NCBI GenBank assembly: GCA_964542755.1
Contig: CAZIWL010000103.1
Coordinates: forward strand, 1-15,269
Length of the DNA: 15,269 nt
Source of the DNA: SKLM01 sp964542755
Lineage (GTDB): Bacteria > Chloroflexota > Anaerolineae > B4-G1
Reading direction: 5' to 3'
Below are positions 1 through 8,800 of the stretch, in pieces. Below the pieces are notes generated by a model. That model did not search any database. It saw only the letters and a program-made list of their open reading frames with translations, and was not told the DNA's origin. A program made the translations under genes and the position numbers. Positions within the stretch are counted from its first letter, which is position 1. Every line of letters starts with the position of its first letter.

Positions 1-459
1 GGGCGACAACCCATCCAGCCCCCACCCCCAACAACAGGACGGACGTGCCCTCCCGCCTCCGGGGCGATACCCGATAGGAATTCCGAACCGGGATGCCGAA
101 TGATGGTCAGGAAGCTGAGCACGGATCGAGACCGGCGCAACTCCAGACTGCCCAAGGAGATGCTCCGTATGACCCATCCACCCGCGGCTGCATCAAGCAA
201 GGACAGACAAGCCTTCGAATCCCTTGCCTACACTGACCGAACACTGGGGCGCCTTCGGAAAGGCAGTCAAGCGACAAAGCGGCGATTGGCCTGAAATCGG
301 CTTGAGGTTGTGGGGCTATCAATAGGCTTGCTCCCATAATCTCGGTGCGGAAGCGGGAACTTCTCCCCAGGATGCAGCGTCTAGCAGTCAAACAGCGAGC
401 GAAAAGCGTTCGCCCAGATCACCAGATAGGCTGGGCATCCAGCTCTGGTGGAGGCAAGA
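1..459. other. No gene recognised upstream of the lipoprotein
   Basis: Several short open frames exist on both strands, but none has a recognisable motif, a convincing ribosome binding site or protein-like composition. A CATAAT hexamer at 335-340 resembles a -10 box, but no -35 box lies at 16-18 bases from it. The stretch may hold the promoter of the lipoprotein gene that starts at 460, or may be decayed sequence. Confidence 0.5.
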
Positions 460-951
460 ATGATCAGAAAGACGTTGTTCCCCCTGTTCCCGCTGTTGGG
501 TATCGTACTCTGTACGTCGTGCAATCCCGGACAAGCCCCCCCAAGCTCACAAGCAGACATGCCGAACCCGGCTTCCGTGTACTGTGAGGAGAACGGCGGC
601 AGACTGGAGCTCAGGGAGGACGGATCAGGCAGCGTAGCAGGCGTCTGCATCTTCTCCGATGGCAGCGAGTGTGACGAGTGGGCCTTCTTCCGCGGTGACT
701 GCAAGCCGGGCGATTCGCCGGCAACATCTGCAGCGACGCCAATCCCCGGACCCAACCTGCCCAACCCCGTCTCGGCCTATTGTGAGCGGCAGGGATACAG
801 GTCAGAAATCGTCACCGCTGCGGGTGGCACCCAGAGCGGGGTCTGCGTCTTCCCCGATGGCAGCGAGTGTGACGACTGGGCTTACTATCGCGGCGAGTGT
901 GGGCCGGCCACGGAGAGCAGATCGTCCACCGATCGAGGGGAGCTTCCTTGA
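460..951 (+). CDS. Small lipoprotein with two DUF333 repeats
   Basis: A 163-residue protein, probably exported and lipid-anchored. The start at 460 is chosen over the in-frame GTG at 448 because GGAGG (about 450-454) sits just upstream and the resulting N-terminus, MIRKTLFPLFPLLGIVL, is a signal peptide ending in CTSC. Cys21 is the likely lipidation site, although -3 is Cys rather than the usual Leu. Two copies of a Cys-rich module follow, about residues 36-81 and 102-147. Each has the DUF333 pattern: NPxSxYC, G-x-C-x-F-x-DGSECDxWA, then RGxC. The two copies share an exact DNA stretch of about 22 bases over the DGSECD codons, so this is a tandem duplication. DUF333 has no established function. 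It is the only convincing plus-strand gene and shows no operon link. No terminator is evident after it. Confidence 0.85.
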   Translation: MIRKTLFPLFPLLGIVLCTSCNPGQAPPSSQADMPNPASVYCEENGGRLELREDGSGSVAGVCIFSDGSECDEWAFFRGDCKPGDSPATSAATPIPGPNLPNPVSAYCERQGYRSEIVTAAGGTQSGVCVFPDGSECDDWAYYRGECGPATESRSSTDRGELP

Positions 952-1027
952 AGGAATGCTGGGGATTGATGAGACTCTTGCGGGCTAGAGGGGGTCTGGG
1001 GACAAGAGACTCTTTGAAGACCTTTAG

Positions 1028-1162
1028 GATCTCAGCCAGGAGAGAGACCGTACGATATTTCGCTTCGACCCCGACCTTGAGTTCCAGAACCAGGCCATCG
1101 ACGCCCTCGAGGTGGACGACGCCGTGGTGACCAAGGCGGAGGACCTGCGGCGCCGGAGGTAG
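1028..1162 (+). pseudogene. Possible remnant of a type III restriction/helicase gene
   Basis: Between an in-frame TAG (1025-1027) and a TAG at 1160-1162, the plus strand encodes about 44 residues including FRFDPDLEFQNQAIDAL. This resembles the N-terminus of type III restriction Res subunits and related DEAD-box helicases, where F-D-x-x-L-x-[YF]-Q-x-x-A-I precedes the helicase core. No ATG lies in the frame and the likeness ends after about 17 residues, so if real it is only a scrap. The match is from memory of the family and could be chance. Confidence 0.25.
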
Positions 1163-1263
1163 GGCCGGGGGCACGTTTGAATCGCAGAGGGCGCCGAAAG
1201 GGCGGCGAGGTCAAGAGCGCCCTATCCCGCTCGACCACCCATCCCGAATGTGGGTTCAGAGCA

Positions 1264-1301
1264 GGTGTGTGGCACGGCGCAGCTGCGCCGTGCCACGCGC
1301 C
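1264..1301. repeat. Perfect 28-bp palindrome downstream of the protease gene
   Basis: Bases 1269-1282 are the exact reverse complement of 1283-1296 with no spacer. With mismatches at two positions the pairing extends to 1264/1301. It lies about 35 bases beyond the stop codon of the minus-strand protease gene, so it may act as a transcription end or mRNA-stabilising hairpin. There is no T-tract on the minus strand after it, so it is not a classic rho-independent terminator. A dispersed palindromic repeat is an alternative. Confidence 0.7.
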
Positions 1302-1334
1302 TTAGGCCTCGCTTTCTTCACGCGGGAGCTATCT

Positions 1335-4300
1335 CTACCCCCGGTGGACCAGGGGCAGATAGACACGGAGAGGATGCTCGTACGCCCCGGCATCGTAGCC
1401 GTTCCCCATCGGCCGGCTCACGTGATCCAGGTCCTCGGCCAGTCCCGCAGCACACCGGTCGATGGCCGGGGAGCCCTGGCGCAGGTGGTAGTCCTCGCCA
1501 GCCCCTGGCGACACAAATCGCGGGTCGAGCGCGGGGCCGGCGTTGCCCGTCTCGTCCAGGCTACACGTTCCACTCAGATCCCCGCTGGTCACCCAGAAAC
1601 CCCCGAACTCGTTACCCCAGGCGATGCTGTTGACAGCGAAACCATCGGTGGTGGACTGGGAGTAGCCCGCTCCGTTGATGTTGTTGGCCAGCGTCACGTG
1701 CGTCATGGTGACAACACCGGCTTGAGATCGGATCCCGGCCCCCAATTGAGCCGCGGCCGTGTTGCTGTAGATCAAGGTGTTGCGCAAGTCGCCGGTCGCC
1801 GCCGCACCCTCCTGGAAGAACGCTCCGCCGCGAGCGCCCATGTTCCCATGCAGTCGCGTATGACTGACGTTGACCGCGCTGTCGTCCGCGTACACGCCGC
1901 CGCCGTAGACCGTAGCCTCGTTTTGGCTTACGACCGCGTCGACCAGCGTCACCTTGGACCCCTCAAGCGCCGCAATCCCACCGCCGCGCTGGCTGGCCTC
2001 GTTTTGCGACACAATCCCAGCATAGCGGATGGTGCTGTCGCTGGCGTAGACTCCTCCGCCGTCACGAGCCGTGTTGGCATACCGATTCTTGCCAATCAAC
2101 GATAGGTTACTCCCCGTCAGTGTACTGCTGTTGGTCAGATAGATGCCGCCCCCATCGCCTTCGGCGGCATTGCCTCCGACGCACGAGTAACCGAGATCCG
2201 CCGTCGACCCGTCCAGGTAGAGCCCGGCACCAGCATGAGCGGTTCCCTCATAGACCCACGCATTGCCCAACAGGGTAACGGCGCCCGCGTCCACGACGTG
2301 GAGGCCGCCTCCCTGCCCATCTACGTCGGCCGCCTCATTGCCCCGCATGTCCGATCCATCCAGTGTGACTGTCCCGCCGGGTACGGAGGCACCACCGCCA
2401 TGGGGCGCACAGTTGTCGTTGATATCGGACTGGGTCTCCATGCCGATCAGCTTGCCCCACACCCGGGCGCCCCCGCCGAATAGCGACGCGGTGTTGTTAA
2501 CCACGTCAGAGTCATTGGTCAACGTGACTGTTGTACCATTGGCCACGTAGATCCCGCCTCCGTAACTCCCGTGGTTGTCGTAGACGGTCGTGTCGTCCAA
2601 GGTAATTTCCGCTCCGCTGACCGTCATCAGGCCGCCGCCGTTGCCCCCGCCCCAGGTGAGGTCCAGATGCCGCAGCACAACGTTACCGCCGGCAGCGTGT
2701 ACCGTACTGCCCGTACCCATGCTGCCTTCAATGCGCGTCGGTCCCGTCCCCGCCGCGGTGCAGGCCGCGTCGTAGCCGCCCTCCAACACCAGGTCTTTGT
2801 TCGTAACGGTCAAGTTCTCGAAGTAGACACCCTCTGCAATTTGGAGCGTATCCCCCTCCGCCGCCGCGTTCACCGCCTGCTGGAGGGTGGCGTAGACACA
2901 GCCAGAATCATTGAGCCCCACGCGCATCGCGCCGGCCACTTCGTCGGCTCCCATATCGTACGGGGAAGCCCCGGTGTGCCGCACGATGGGGCGCTGTTCC
3001 GCGTCGAAGTCGGGTGAGTGACCGATCAGACACTTGTCAATGACGGGGCTGGTGACCTGCAGATGATAGTCACTGCTCGCCGGGGCGACGAAGAGGGGGT
3101 TGACGTCCATATTACCCTCGCCGTCGTAGCCGCCCTGGACGTCGGAGTACGTAACGTCATGGCCTGCCGTGCCAATGCTGCTCGCGTGGCCCCAGATGAC
3201 GGAGCAGCTCAACGTCAGGTCAGCGTCGGAGGTGTCGATGGCTCGACCATTGCCGCTGCCCCCGCTGTTGTTGTATGCGATGGTGGTTCCGTCTCCCACG
3301 AGGCTAGCATCGTTGTACAGCCGCACCCCGTCGCCTATCGAATCCACAGCGTCATTCCGCGCGAAGAGCGTGCTATTGGCGTAGACAGTCCCAGCGTACG
3401 CGTAGAGCCCACCGCCAAGCTTGGCCCGGTTATTCTCCACCATGGTGTGGTCCAACCACCCCATGCTGTCGCTCAAGTAGATACCCCCGCCGTACCCCGT
3501 GCTCGCGACGTTGTTGTAGACTCGGCTGCAACCGGCGCCCAAGCAGGTGAAGGTACCCAGGTCCAGATCGACGACAGAACCGTTGATGGCGTACACGCCC
3601 CCGCCGGAGTTCTGCGCCGCGTTGTTGTTGATGCTAGCCTTGTCGCTGTAGAGCGAGCTGTCGTCTAAGAACGTGCCCCCGCCCGAGCCGCTCCCTCCAG
3701 TGCCGGCCTGGTTGAACTCAATACCTGCTTGATCGTCGAGGTTGATTATGCTTCCGTACGCGCACACGCCACCCCCGGAGGCCGAGGACGTGTTGTACTG
3801 GATCTCCGATGCAGCGCCGTTCAACGTGAGCGTGCTCGTGACGATGTAGGCTCCGCCGCCGCGAATCGCCTCGTTGCTGTAGAAATCGGATCCGTCAGAC
3901 GCGGACACCGTGCCCTGCACCATATACAAGCCGCCGCCCTGACCGTCGCCTGTCAAGGCCTCATTGTCGCTCAGGTCGGCACTATCCACTAAGTCAAGCT
4001 CCGGGCTATGCTCCCCCTCCTGGGTCGCGTAGACGCCACCGCCCTTGGGCGCCGCATTGCCGTATATGTTACTTTCTTCGAAGCTGGCGCGTCCCCCGAA
4101 AAGCCGCACGCCGCCGCCGTAGTCCAGGGCGGAGTTGCCGTGGATCTGCACACCGACACCGGTGACCTGGGCATCGCGACCCACCCACAGGCCGCCGCCA
4201 ACCTTCGCCGAGTTGCCGTAAATCGCCACGTTGGTCAGCGTGAGATTGCCCGTCCCCGACGCTCCAGCTGCAAACCGGATACCGCCTCCTCCGTTGCCGC

Positions 4301-7229
4301 TATCTCCGTTGGTGACGCCCAGATTCTCGAGCGTCACCCTCAGTCCGGCGGCGATCTCGAACACCTGCCCGCTGCCACCTCCGTCGATGGTCGTGGGATC
4401 TGCGGAGCCGCTGCCGCACCCCTTGTAACCCCCTTCCAGAGCGACGCTCTCGCCGATGGTGACGTTCTCATGGAACGTCACACCGCCCTCCAAGAGCAGG
4501 GTATCCCCGGGGTCCGCAGCAGCGAGGGCTTCTCCTAGCGTAGCGTAGTCGCAGCCCCTACCAACCGTGCGCTCCACCCCCGGCGGCGGTGCGGCCGGCG
4601 CATCGGCCAACGAGGCTCCCAACGCGACGCTGACCTGGGCTTCCTCGGAACCCCGCGGTGTCGTCAGAACGCCCCTCCGATGTGCTGCGTCGAGGGCTCG
4701 TTGGGCATCGAGGGCAGCCTGCTCCTCTCGCCGACTGGGCGGTTCGCCTGGCTGGAGAATTGGAGCACGCTGGTCCAACGCCTCCTGAGCCTGTTGAATC
4801 TCGTCGATCGTCGCGTCCAGAGCGGGACCCCGCAGGGTATCCAGCAGGGCGACGACGGCCTCCGGGCCGACCTGACGTGCAGCCTCCAGGGCCGCCAGCC
4901 CCGCTGCCGCCTCTGTCGCCGGGTCGCCCTGGCGAGCGGCAGCTTGCGCGGCCGACGCCGCCTCCAGGGCCCGCTGCCACGCCTCCCCTTCGCTGACGTC
5001 CTCGGGGGTACGGACGGTCAGATGATTGACCCCAGTCACCCCGGCCTCGCCATCCGCGGGATCTACCTGCTGCACGCTCATCACCGACACTGTACCATTA
5101 ACGCGTGACTGACAGACGCCGACGTCGAGCGTCCGGCACCCCTCGCATGCCAGCGAATAATCCTGTGGTCCTTGAGGCACGGTGGTGCCCTTGACCCGGA
5201 CGAGCCACGTCCCGACGTCCGGTGACTCCACCTCCACCTGCTCCTGATTGTCCACATCGTTGACACCTCGGGTCGCATTAGCCGTGGGATGGTCCGGGTC
5301 GAGGGTCCAGGGGTGCCACGTCGTGCCATCCGGTGCGACCAACTCCAGATCCAGGTCGTTGATGAGCGTCGGGTTCGCGTTCACAGTGGCCTCGTGATCG
5401 TCCCAGGCGAGACTAACGCGGAGCGGCTCCTCGTCGGTGGGGACGACGAGGGAGTAGACATCCACCTCATCGTCGTCGATGTTCTCCTGCCGGAATGCCT
5501 TTCTTGAGATCAGATCCACGGCAGCCTGGATATCGACGATGCCGTAGCCCCACTCGTAGTCCGGCCCAGATCGTCCCTTATCCGATGCCGTCTGGATGAG
5601 GATGGTCCTGGCGGTAGAGGGCCAGAACCTGCCGGAGGTGTTGTAGACGCGACGGTACTGCTCCAGCATCAGCGCCACACCGCCGGCCACCGCCGCAGTG
5701 GCCGAGGAGGTGCTGCAAGACGCATGGTAGCCGTTGACCGGGGCATCGTCCGTCGACGTGACGCCCATATCTCCGGTCGTCTGACAGCCGCCGGCGGTGA
5801 CCAAGGGCTTGATCCGGCCGTCGTCCGTCGGACCCCAGGAGGTGTGGAGGTACTGTGTATTGACGTTCGAGTTGGCCGCTCCCACGACGATGGGGTTCTT
5901 GGCCGCCGCGGGCGGCGCGATGAGCTCATACGACCGCCCGCCGCACGTGCTCCCCCAGCCGCGCTCATTGCCGACCGACCACGTGGCAATGTACTTGTCA
6001 CCGATGCCTACGACGCTGTTGCCGCCCCGCACGATCTGATCGATGAGGACGGCAGAGGCACCGTACTTGCCCATGAGATGGCACCCGGTGCCCGGGTAGT
6101 TGCTGTAGATGTTGGCACCCACGCTGGCCGTCCCCATATCGGCACCATGCGCATTCTGGGCTGCGGCCCAATCGACCTCGATGTCGGGCACATTCTCGTA
6201 GAAAAGGAAACCCGAGCCGGAGTAGCCCGTTCCGTAGGAGATGAGGTCAGCACTCGGGGCGACACCGCGCCACTGGAGGGAGGAGCCACCCTCGTTCACG
6301 CTGTTGGCGCCGCTGCCGCCGACCGTCCCGGCCACGTGCGTCGAGTGGCTGGAGACCGCGTCGGCGTCGCCGTGAATCAGCCGACTGCCGAAATCGACGT
6401 GCTCTCCAACCTGACCAGAATCGTAGATCAGAACGTCCACGTTCGTTCCCCGAAGGTCGTACGGCGCCTCATAGAGGACATTCGCGTTGATCTGGCCCCG
6501 TATGCCATCGTTGGTCCCACTCAATGGGGGCCCGACGGGCTCAATCCACTGGACGGCGTCCTCGGCGGCCAGCGCCCGCAGGCTGGACCCCGGCAGCTCT
6601 ACCACCAGCGTGCCGGTACCCTGCACCTCCCCGACGGTCCTCCCCCCGTACGCCTCGACGAGGGCGCGACCGGTCTCCAGGCTTTCATCTCTATGGAGCA
6701 CCACGTGCACCGCTGCAATGCCGTCCTCGGACAAAGCAAAGGCAGCCCATTGACCCTCCCGGATGGACCCGGCCAGCTTGTCGTCCGCGCTCAAGGCTCC
6801 CATCCAGACGACGCCGGGTGCATCAAGCACCCGGCCAGCGCCGCCCGCCGGCACCGATGCGATCCACGTGTACTCGGGGACGTAGGCCAGGAGCTCGATA
6901 CCCTGCGCGCTGTACGCGTCTCTGGCAGCCTGGCGCGGGATGAAGTCAAGCTGCAGGAGGATGTGCACACGGTCCCGGCCCGACTCGGCCGACCCTAGGG
7001 CTGGAGCGAGGGCCACCGAAGCCGGTACGAAGTCCCGGGATTTCAGACGCACCGGTCGGAACGCGTTGGGCGGGCCGGACTGATGAAGGACTTGCGTGAT
7101 GCCCGCGCGCGGGTCGGAATCGGGGGTTGGGACACGACCTGGAGCGATGGCCTGAGGGGTGGGGGCGAAGGGTGCCAAGCCCAGGAACACAACGAGTACC
7201 AAACCGGGGATCCGGTGCCTTCTTGCCAT
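1335..7229 (-). CDS. Giant secreted S8 (KP-43-like) serine protease with two beta-helix modules
   Basis: A 1964-residue exported protein. The start is supported by AGGAGG at 7235-7240, five bases before ATG. Signal peptide: about residues 1-28 (basic MARRHR, then a hydrophobic core). Residues 85-240 look like a propeptide. The subtilase domain (about 245-575) shows Asp270 (VLIYDSG), His295 (HSTHVAGT), oxyanion Asn421 (VGNERG) and Ser508 (CSTSSATAAVAGG; the usual GTSMA glycine is Ser506). A KP-43-type beta-barrel follows (about 585-700, with LAWDD and LINDLDLELVAPDG). Then comes an Ala/Gln/Glu-rich, probably helical linker (about 745-855). Two right-handed beta-helix modules rich in GGGVYA and GGGIYV turns lie at about 888-1425 and 1430-1955. 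Each opens with C-x-YATL and closes with a DYHL...SPxID...DxGAxE block, as in choice-of-anchor Q proteins. The C-terminus, RVYLPLVHRG, resembles tails of secreted Chloroflexota proteins (from memory). Likely role: extracellular proteolysis or surface binding; the substrate is unknown. Confidence 0.93.
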   Translation of the reverse strand: MARRHRIPGLVLVVFLGLAPFAPTPQAIAPGRVPTPDSDPRAGITQVLHQSGPPNAFRPVRLKSRDFVPASVALAPALGSAESGRDRVHILLQLDFIPRQAARDAYSAQGIELLAYVPEYTWIASVPAGGAGRVLDAPGVVWMGALSADDKLAGSIREGQWAAFALSEDGIAAVHVVLHRDESLETGRALVEAYGGRTVGEVQGTGTLVVELPGSSLRALAAEDAVQWIEPVGPPLSGTNDGIRGQINANVLYEAPYDLRGTNVDVLIYDSGQVGEHVDFGSRLIHGDADAVSSHSTHVAGTVGGSGANSVNEGGSSLQWRGVAPSADLISYGTGYSGSGFLFYENVPDIEVDWAAAQNAHGADMGTASVGANIYSNYPGTGCHLMGKYGASAVLIDQIVRGGNSVVGIGDKYIATWSVGNERGWGSTCGGRSYELIAPPAAAKNPIVVGAANSNVNTQYLHTSWGPTDDGRIKPLVTAGGCQTTGDMGVTSTDDAPVNGYHASCSTSSATAAVAGGVALMLEQYRRVYNTSGRFWPSTARTILIQTASDKGRSGPDYEWGYGIVDIQAAVDLISRKAFRQENIDDDEVDVYSLVVPTDEEPLRVSLAWDDHEATVNANPTLINDLDLELVAPDGTTWHPWTLDPDHPTANATRGVNDVDNQEQVEVESPDVGTWLVRVKGTTVPQGPQDYSLACEGCRTLDVGVCQSRVNGTVSVMSVQQVDPADGEAGVTGVNHLTVRTPEDVSEGEAWQRALEAASAAQAAARQGDPATEAAAGLAALEAARQVGPEAVVALLDTLRGPALDATIDEIQQAQEALDQRAPILQPGEPPSRREEQAALDAQRALDAAHRRGVLTTPRGSEEAQVSVALGASLADAPAAPPPGVERTVGRGCDYATLGEALAAADPGDTLLLEGGVTFHENVTIGESVALEGGYKGCGSGSADPTTIDGGGSGQVFEIAAGLRVTLENLGVTNGDSGNGGGGIRFAAGASGTGNLTLTNVAIYGNSAKVGGGLWVGRDAQVTGVGVQIHGNSALDYGGGVRLFGGRASFEESNIYGNAAPKGGGVYATQEGEHSPELDLVDSADLSDNEALTGDGQGGGLYMVQGTVSASDGSDFYSNEAIRGGGAYIVTSTLTLNGAASEIQYNTSSASGGGVCAYGSIINLDDQAGIEFNQAGTGGSGSGGGTFLDDSSLYSDKASINNNAAQNSGGGVYAINGSVVDLDLGTFTCLGAGCSRVYNNVASTGYGGGIYLSDSMGWLDHTMVENNRAKLGGGLYAYAGTVYANSTLFARNDAVDSIGDGVRLYNDASLVGDGTTIAYNNSGGSGNGRAIDTSDADLTLSCSVIWGHASSIGTAGHDVTYSDVQGGYDGEGNMDVNPLFVAPASSDYHLQVTSPVIDKCLIGHSPDFDAEQRPIVRHTGASPYDMGADEVAGAMRVGLNDSGCVYATLQQAVNAAAEGDTLQIAEGVYFENLTVTNKDLVLEGGYDAACTAAGTGPTRIEGSMGTGSTVHAAGGNVVLRHLDLTWGGGNGGGLMTVSGAEITLDDTTVYDNHGSYGGGIYVANGTTVTLTNDSDVVNNTASLFGGGARVWGKLIGMETQSDINDNCAPHGGGASVPGGTVTLDGSDMRGNEAADVDGQGGGLHVVDAGAVTLLGNAWVYEGTAHAGAGLYLDGSTADLGYSCVGGNAAEGDGGGIYLTNSSTLTGSNLSLIGKNRYANTARDGGGVYASDSTIRYAGIVSQNEASQRGGGIAALEGSKVTLVDAVVSQNEATVYGGGVYADDSAVNVSHTRLHGNMGARGGAFFQEGAAATGDLRNTLIYSNTAAAQLGAGIRSQAGVVTMTHVTLANNINGAGYSQSTTDGFAVNSIAWGNEFGGFWVTSGDLSGTCSLDETGNAGPALDPRFVSPGAGEDYHLRQGSPAIDRCAAGLAEDLDHVSRPMGNGYDAGAYEHPLRVYLPLVHRG

Positions 7230-7386
7230 CGTTTCCTCCTATGGGATCTGGAGCTGCTGCGGCGCCGCGGTGTGAAGGCGATCGATAGAGAAACGGGTTG
7301 GCGGGCCCAGAAGGGCAGCGGTGAGAGAGGCGGCTCCGTTCGCAGGCGTCTTGAGGCCGAAGGAGTACGTGGGATGCTTCATGCCT

Positions 7387-7415
7387 ATTCTAGTGTCGGA
7401 CGCGGGCGGTGTCAA
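7387..7415 (-). promoter_or_regulatory. Near-consensus sigma-70 promoter of the protease gene
   Basis: On the minus strand, TTGACA (7415-7410) is followed after exactly 17 bases by TAGAAT (7392-7387). Transcription would start near 7380, giving a leader of about 150 bases before the protease ATG at 7229. A 47-codon frame (7382-7239) begins almost at the predicted start site, and its TAG overlaps the edge of the protease Shine-Dalgarno. Confidence 0.75.
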
Positions 7416-7500
7416 GCAGGCCCGTCCGCCAGCGCGGGGTCTCACTATCACTGGCACATAGCGCCAGAAGGTTGCCAGACTGCAGTCCGCGAAGGAACCT

Positions 7501-7530
7501 ACAAAGAAACCCACCCCTTCTGAGGTGGGT
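7501..7530 (-). terminator. Rho-independent terminator after arsM
   Basis: A 7-bp perfect stem (7509-7515 with 7524-7530, ACCCACC/GGTGGGT) has an 8-base loop. On the minus strand it is followed by a T-rich run (TTTCTTTGT). It lies about 110 bases beyond the arsM stop and upstream of the protease promoter, so it separates the redox gene run from the protease transcript. Confidence 0.8.
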
Positions 7531-7639
7531 CTCCGTGCCCCATGCCGGTCCCGGACCCGGGCGCGCGTCCCTTGGCCCCTCGCCGGACTTCAGCCACCGC
7601 CCGCGGCACATCCCGGTCCGCGCAGCGGCGCCTAGGCCT

Positions 7640-8584
7640 TCATTTCGGCTTGACCGCCTCGATCATAGCTGAGACGACCAATTCGTCGACGCGCATACCC
7701 GGTGCCCACTCGCGGATGAAGGACCTACTCTCCTCTTTGGGGCGGACGACCGTTTCGACGAACCCGGCCTCGGCCAACATCTCCTCCAGGTCATCGATGG
7801 TGCACGCTCCAGCTATGCAGCTTGAATAGAGTGTAAGGTCCTCCCTGATCTCCGCTGGAAGCTCGGCGGTCGCGACCACGTCCGAGACGGCCAAGCGGCC
7901 CCCAGCCCGCAGGACGCGGAAGAGCTCCTGGAAGACCCGGGGCTTCTCGGGCGACAGGTTGATCACGCAGTTCGAGATGATGACATCCACAACCCCGTCT
8001 CTGACCGGTAGATTCTCCATCTCCCCCAGGCGGAACTCGACGTTCTCATAGCCGTGTTCGGCCGCCAGCCGGCGGGCTCTGTGCACCATCTCCGGCGTTG
8101 CGTCTACGCCGATGACCCGCCCCGAACCTCCAACCGCCTCGGCCGCCAGAAAAGCGTCGAAGCCGCCCCCACTGCCGATATCGAGTACGGTCTCCCCCGG
8201 CCTCAGGGAGGCGATAGCGACCGGATTTCCGCATCCCAGGCCCATGTTGGCCGCCTGCGGTGCCCGCGTTAGATCCTCCATCGAGTACCCCAGGGTGACA
8301 GCCAGCTCCTCTGACGCCGAACCGGGGGCCTCCGCGGAATCGCGGGCCTCTGCNNNNNNNNNNNNNNNNNNNNNNNNNNNNNNNNNNNNNNNNNNNNNNN
8401 NNNNNNNNNNNNNNNNNNNNNNNNNNNNNNNNNNNNNNNNNNNNNNNNNNNNNGCGGAATCGCGGGCCTCTGCACAACAAGACGAAGAAGAGCAGCAGCC
8501 CACGCCTGCGGATGCCGACGCGGCAATCCCCCCGTAATTCCTTCTGATCGCCTCGCGAATTTCATCAGCTGTTCGTTCTGACAT
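7640..8584 (-). CDS. arsM: Arsenite S-adenosylmethionine methyltransferase ArsM, interrupted by an assembly gap
   Basis: Methylates As(III) using SAM and thiols, in the cytoplasm. The start at 8584 is chosen because AGGAGGAGG stands a few bases upstream. The frame contains 100 Ns at 8354-8453. If the Ns and one copy of the flanking 20-base repeat are removed, the protein is 274 residues, normal for bacterial ArsM. In that numbering: paired Cys at 30-31 and 36-37 (GCCSSSSCC), Cys78 in GLGCGNP, SAM motif DIGSGGGFD (95-103), Cys166 in SNCVINL and Cys216 in SSCIAGA. The last three are the conserved arsenic-binding cysteines of the family. It is last in the minus-strand run, before the terminator at 7501-7530. 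No ArsR gene or ArsB/Acr3 pump is in the window. Identity is very likely; the exact N-terminal sequence across the gap is not proven. Confidence 0.93.
   Translation of the reverse strand: MSERTADEIREAIRRNYGGIAASASAGVGCCSSSSCCAEARDSXXXXXXXXXXXXXXXXXXXXXXXXXXXXXXXXXXAEARDSAEAPGSASEELAVTLGYSMEDLTRAPQAANMGLGCGNPVAIASLRPGETVLDIGSGGGFDAFLAAEAVGGSGRVIGVDATPEMVHRARRLAAEHGYENVEFRLGEMENLPVRDGVVDVIISNCVINLSPEKPRVFQELFRVLRAGGRLAVSDVVATAELPAEIREDLTLYSSCIAGACTIDDLEEMLAEAGFVETVVRPKEESRSFIREWAPGMRVDELVVSAMIEAVKPK
8334..8473. repeat. Identical 20-base flanks around the scaffold gap
   Basis: Bases 8334-8353, just left of the N run, are identical to 8454-8473, just right of it. This is the pattern left when two contigs that overlap by a short sequence are scaffolded without merging. 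The distance removed on collapse (120 bases) is a multiple of three, so the reading frame of arsM is kept. Confidence 0.9.
8354..8453. other. Assembly gap of 100 Ns
   Basis: Exactly 100 undetermined bases, the conventional size for a gap of unknown length, inside the 5' part of arsM. Confidence 0.98.
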
Positions 8585-8800
8585 AGTAGACCTCCTCCTG
8601 GTCGTCCTCCGGTGCGTCAGCTTCAACGTCGTCCTGAAGGACTGCCAGCTCGTCCAATCTCCCGATCCCCAGGGTACCCTTTAGGCGGCGTATTCACGGC
8701 GTGGACCAGGGGCCTGTCCCGTACGCCCCCGCCGCACCATCTGACCGGCCGCCGCACGTCCAGGCCTCACCCTGGATGCCTACCCTGATCGACAACGCGC

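Noticed and set aside
335..340. CATAAT as a -10 box for the lipoprotein gene
   Set aside because: No -35-like hexamer at 16-18 bases; the best candidate is 21 bases away.
107..391. 94-residue minus-strand frame near the left edge
   Set aside because: No ribosome site or recognisable motif, and its composition looks like random GC-rich sequence.
1248..2105. 285-residue open frame on the plus strand
   Set aside because: It lies opposite the protease/beta-helix gene, has no family motif, and its composition is that of the complement of a GC-rich gene.
1800..4400. Repetitive GGC/GCC-rich pattern that might suggest a CRISPR or tandem repeat array
   Set aside because: The periodicity is at the protein level (GGGVYA-type beta-helix turns) with diverged DNA and no unique spacers.
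5724..6998. 424-residue open frame on the plus strand
   Set aside because: It is antisense to the catalytic domain of the protease, which carries clear motifs; this frame has none.
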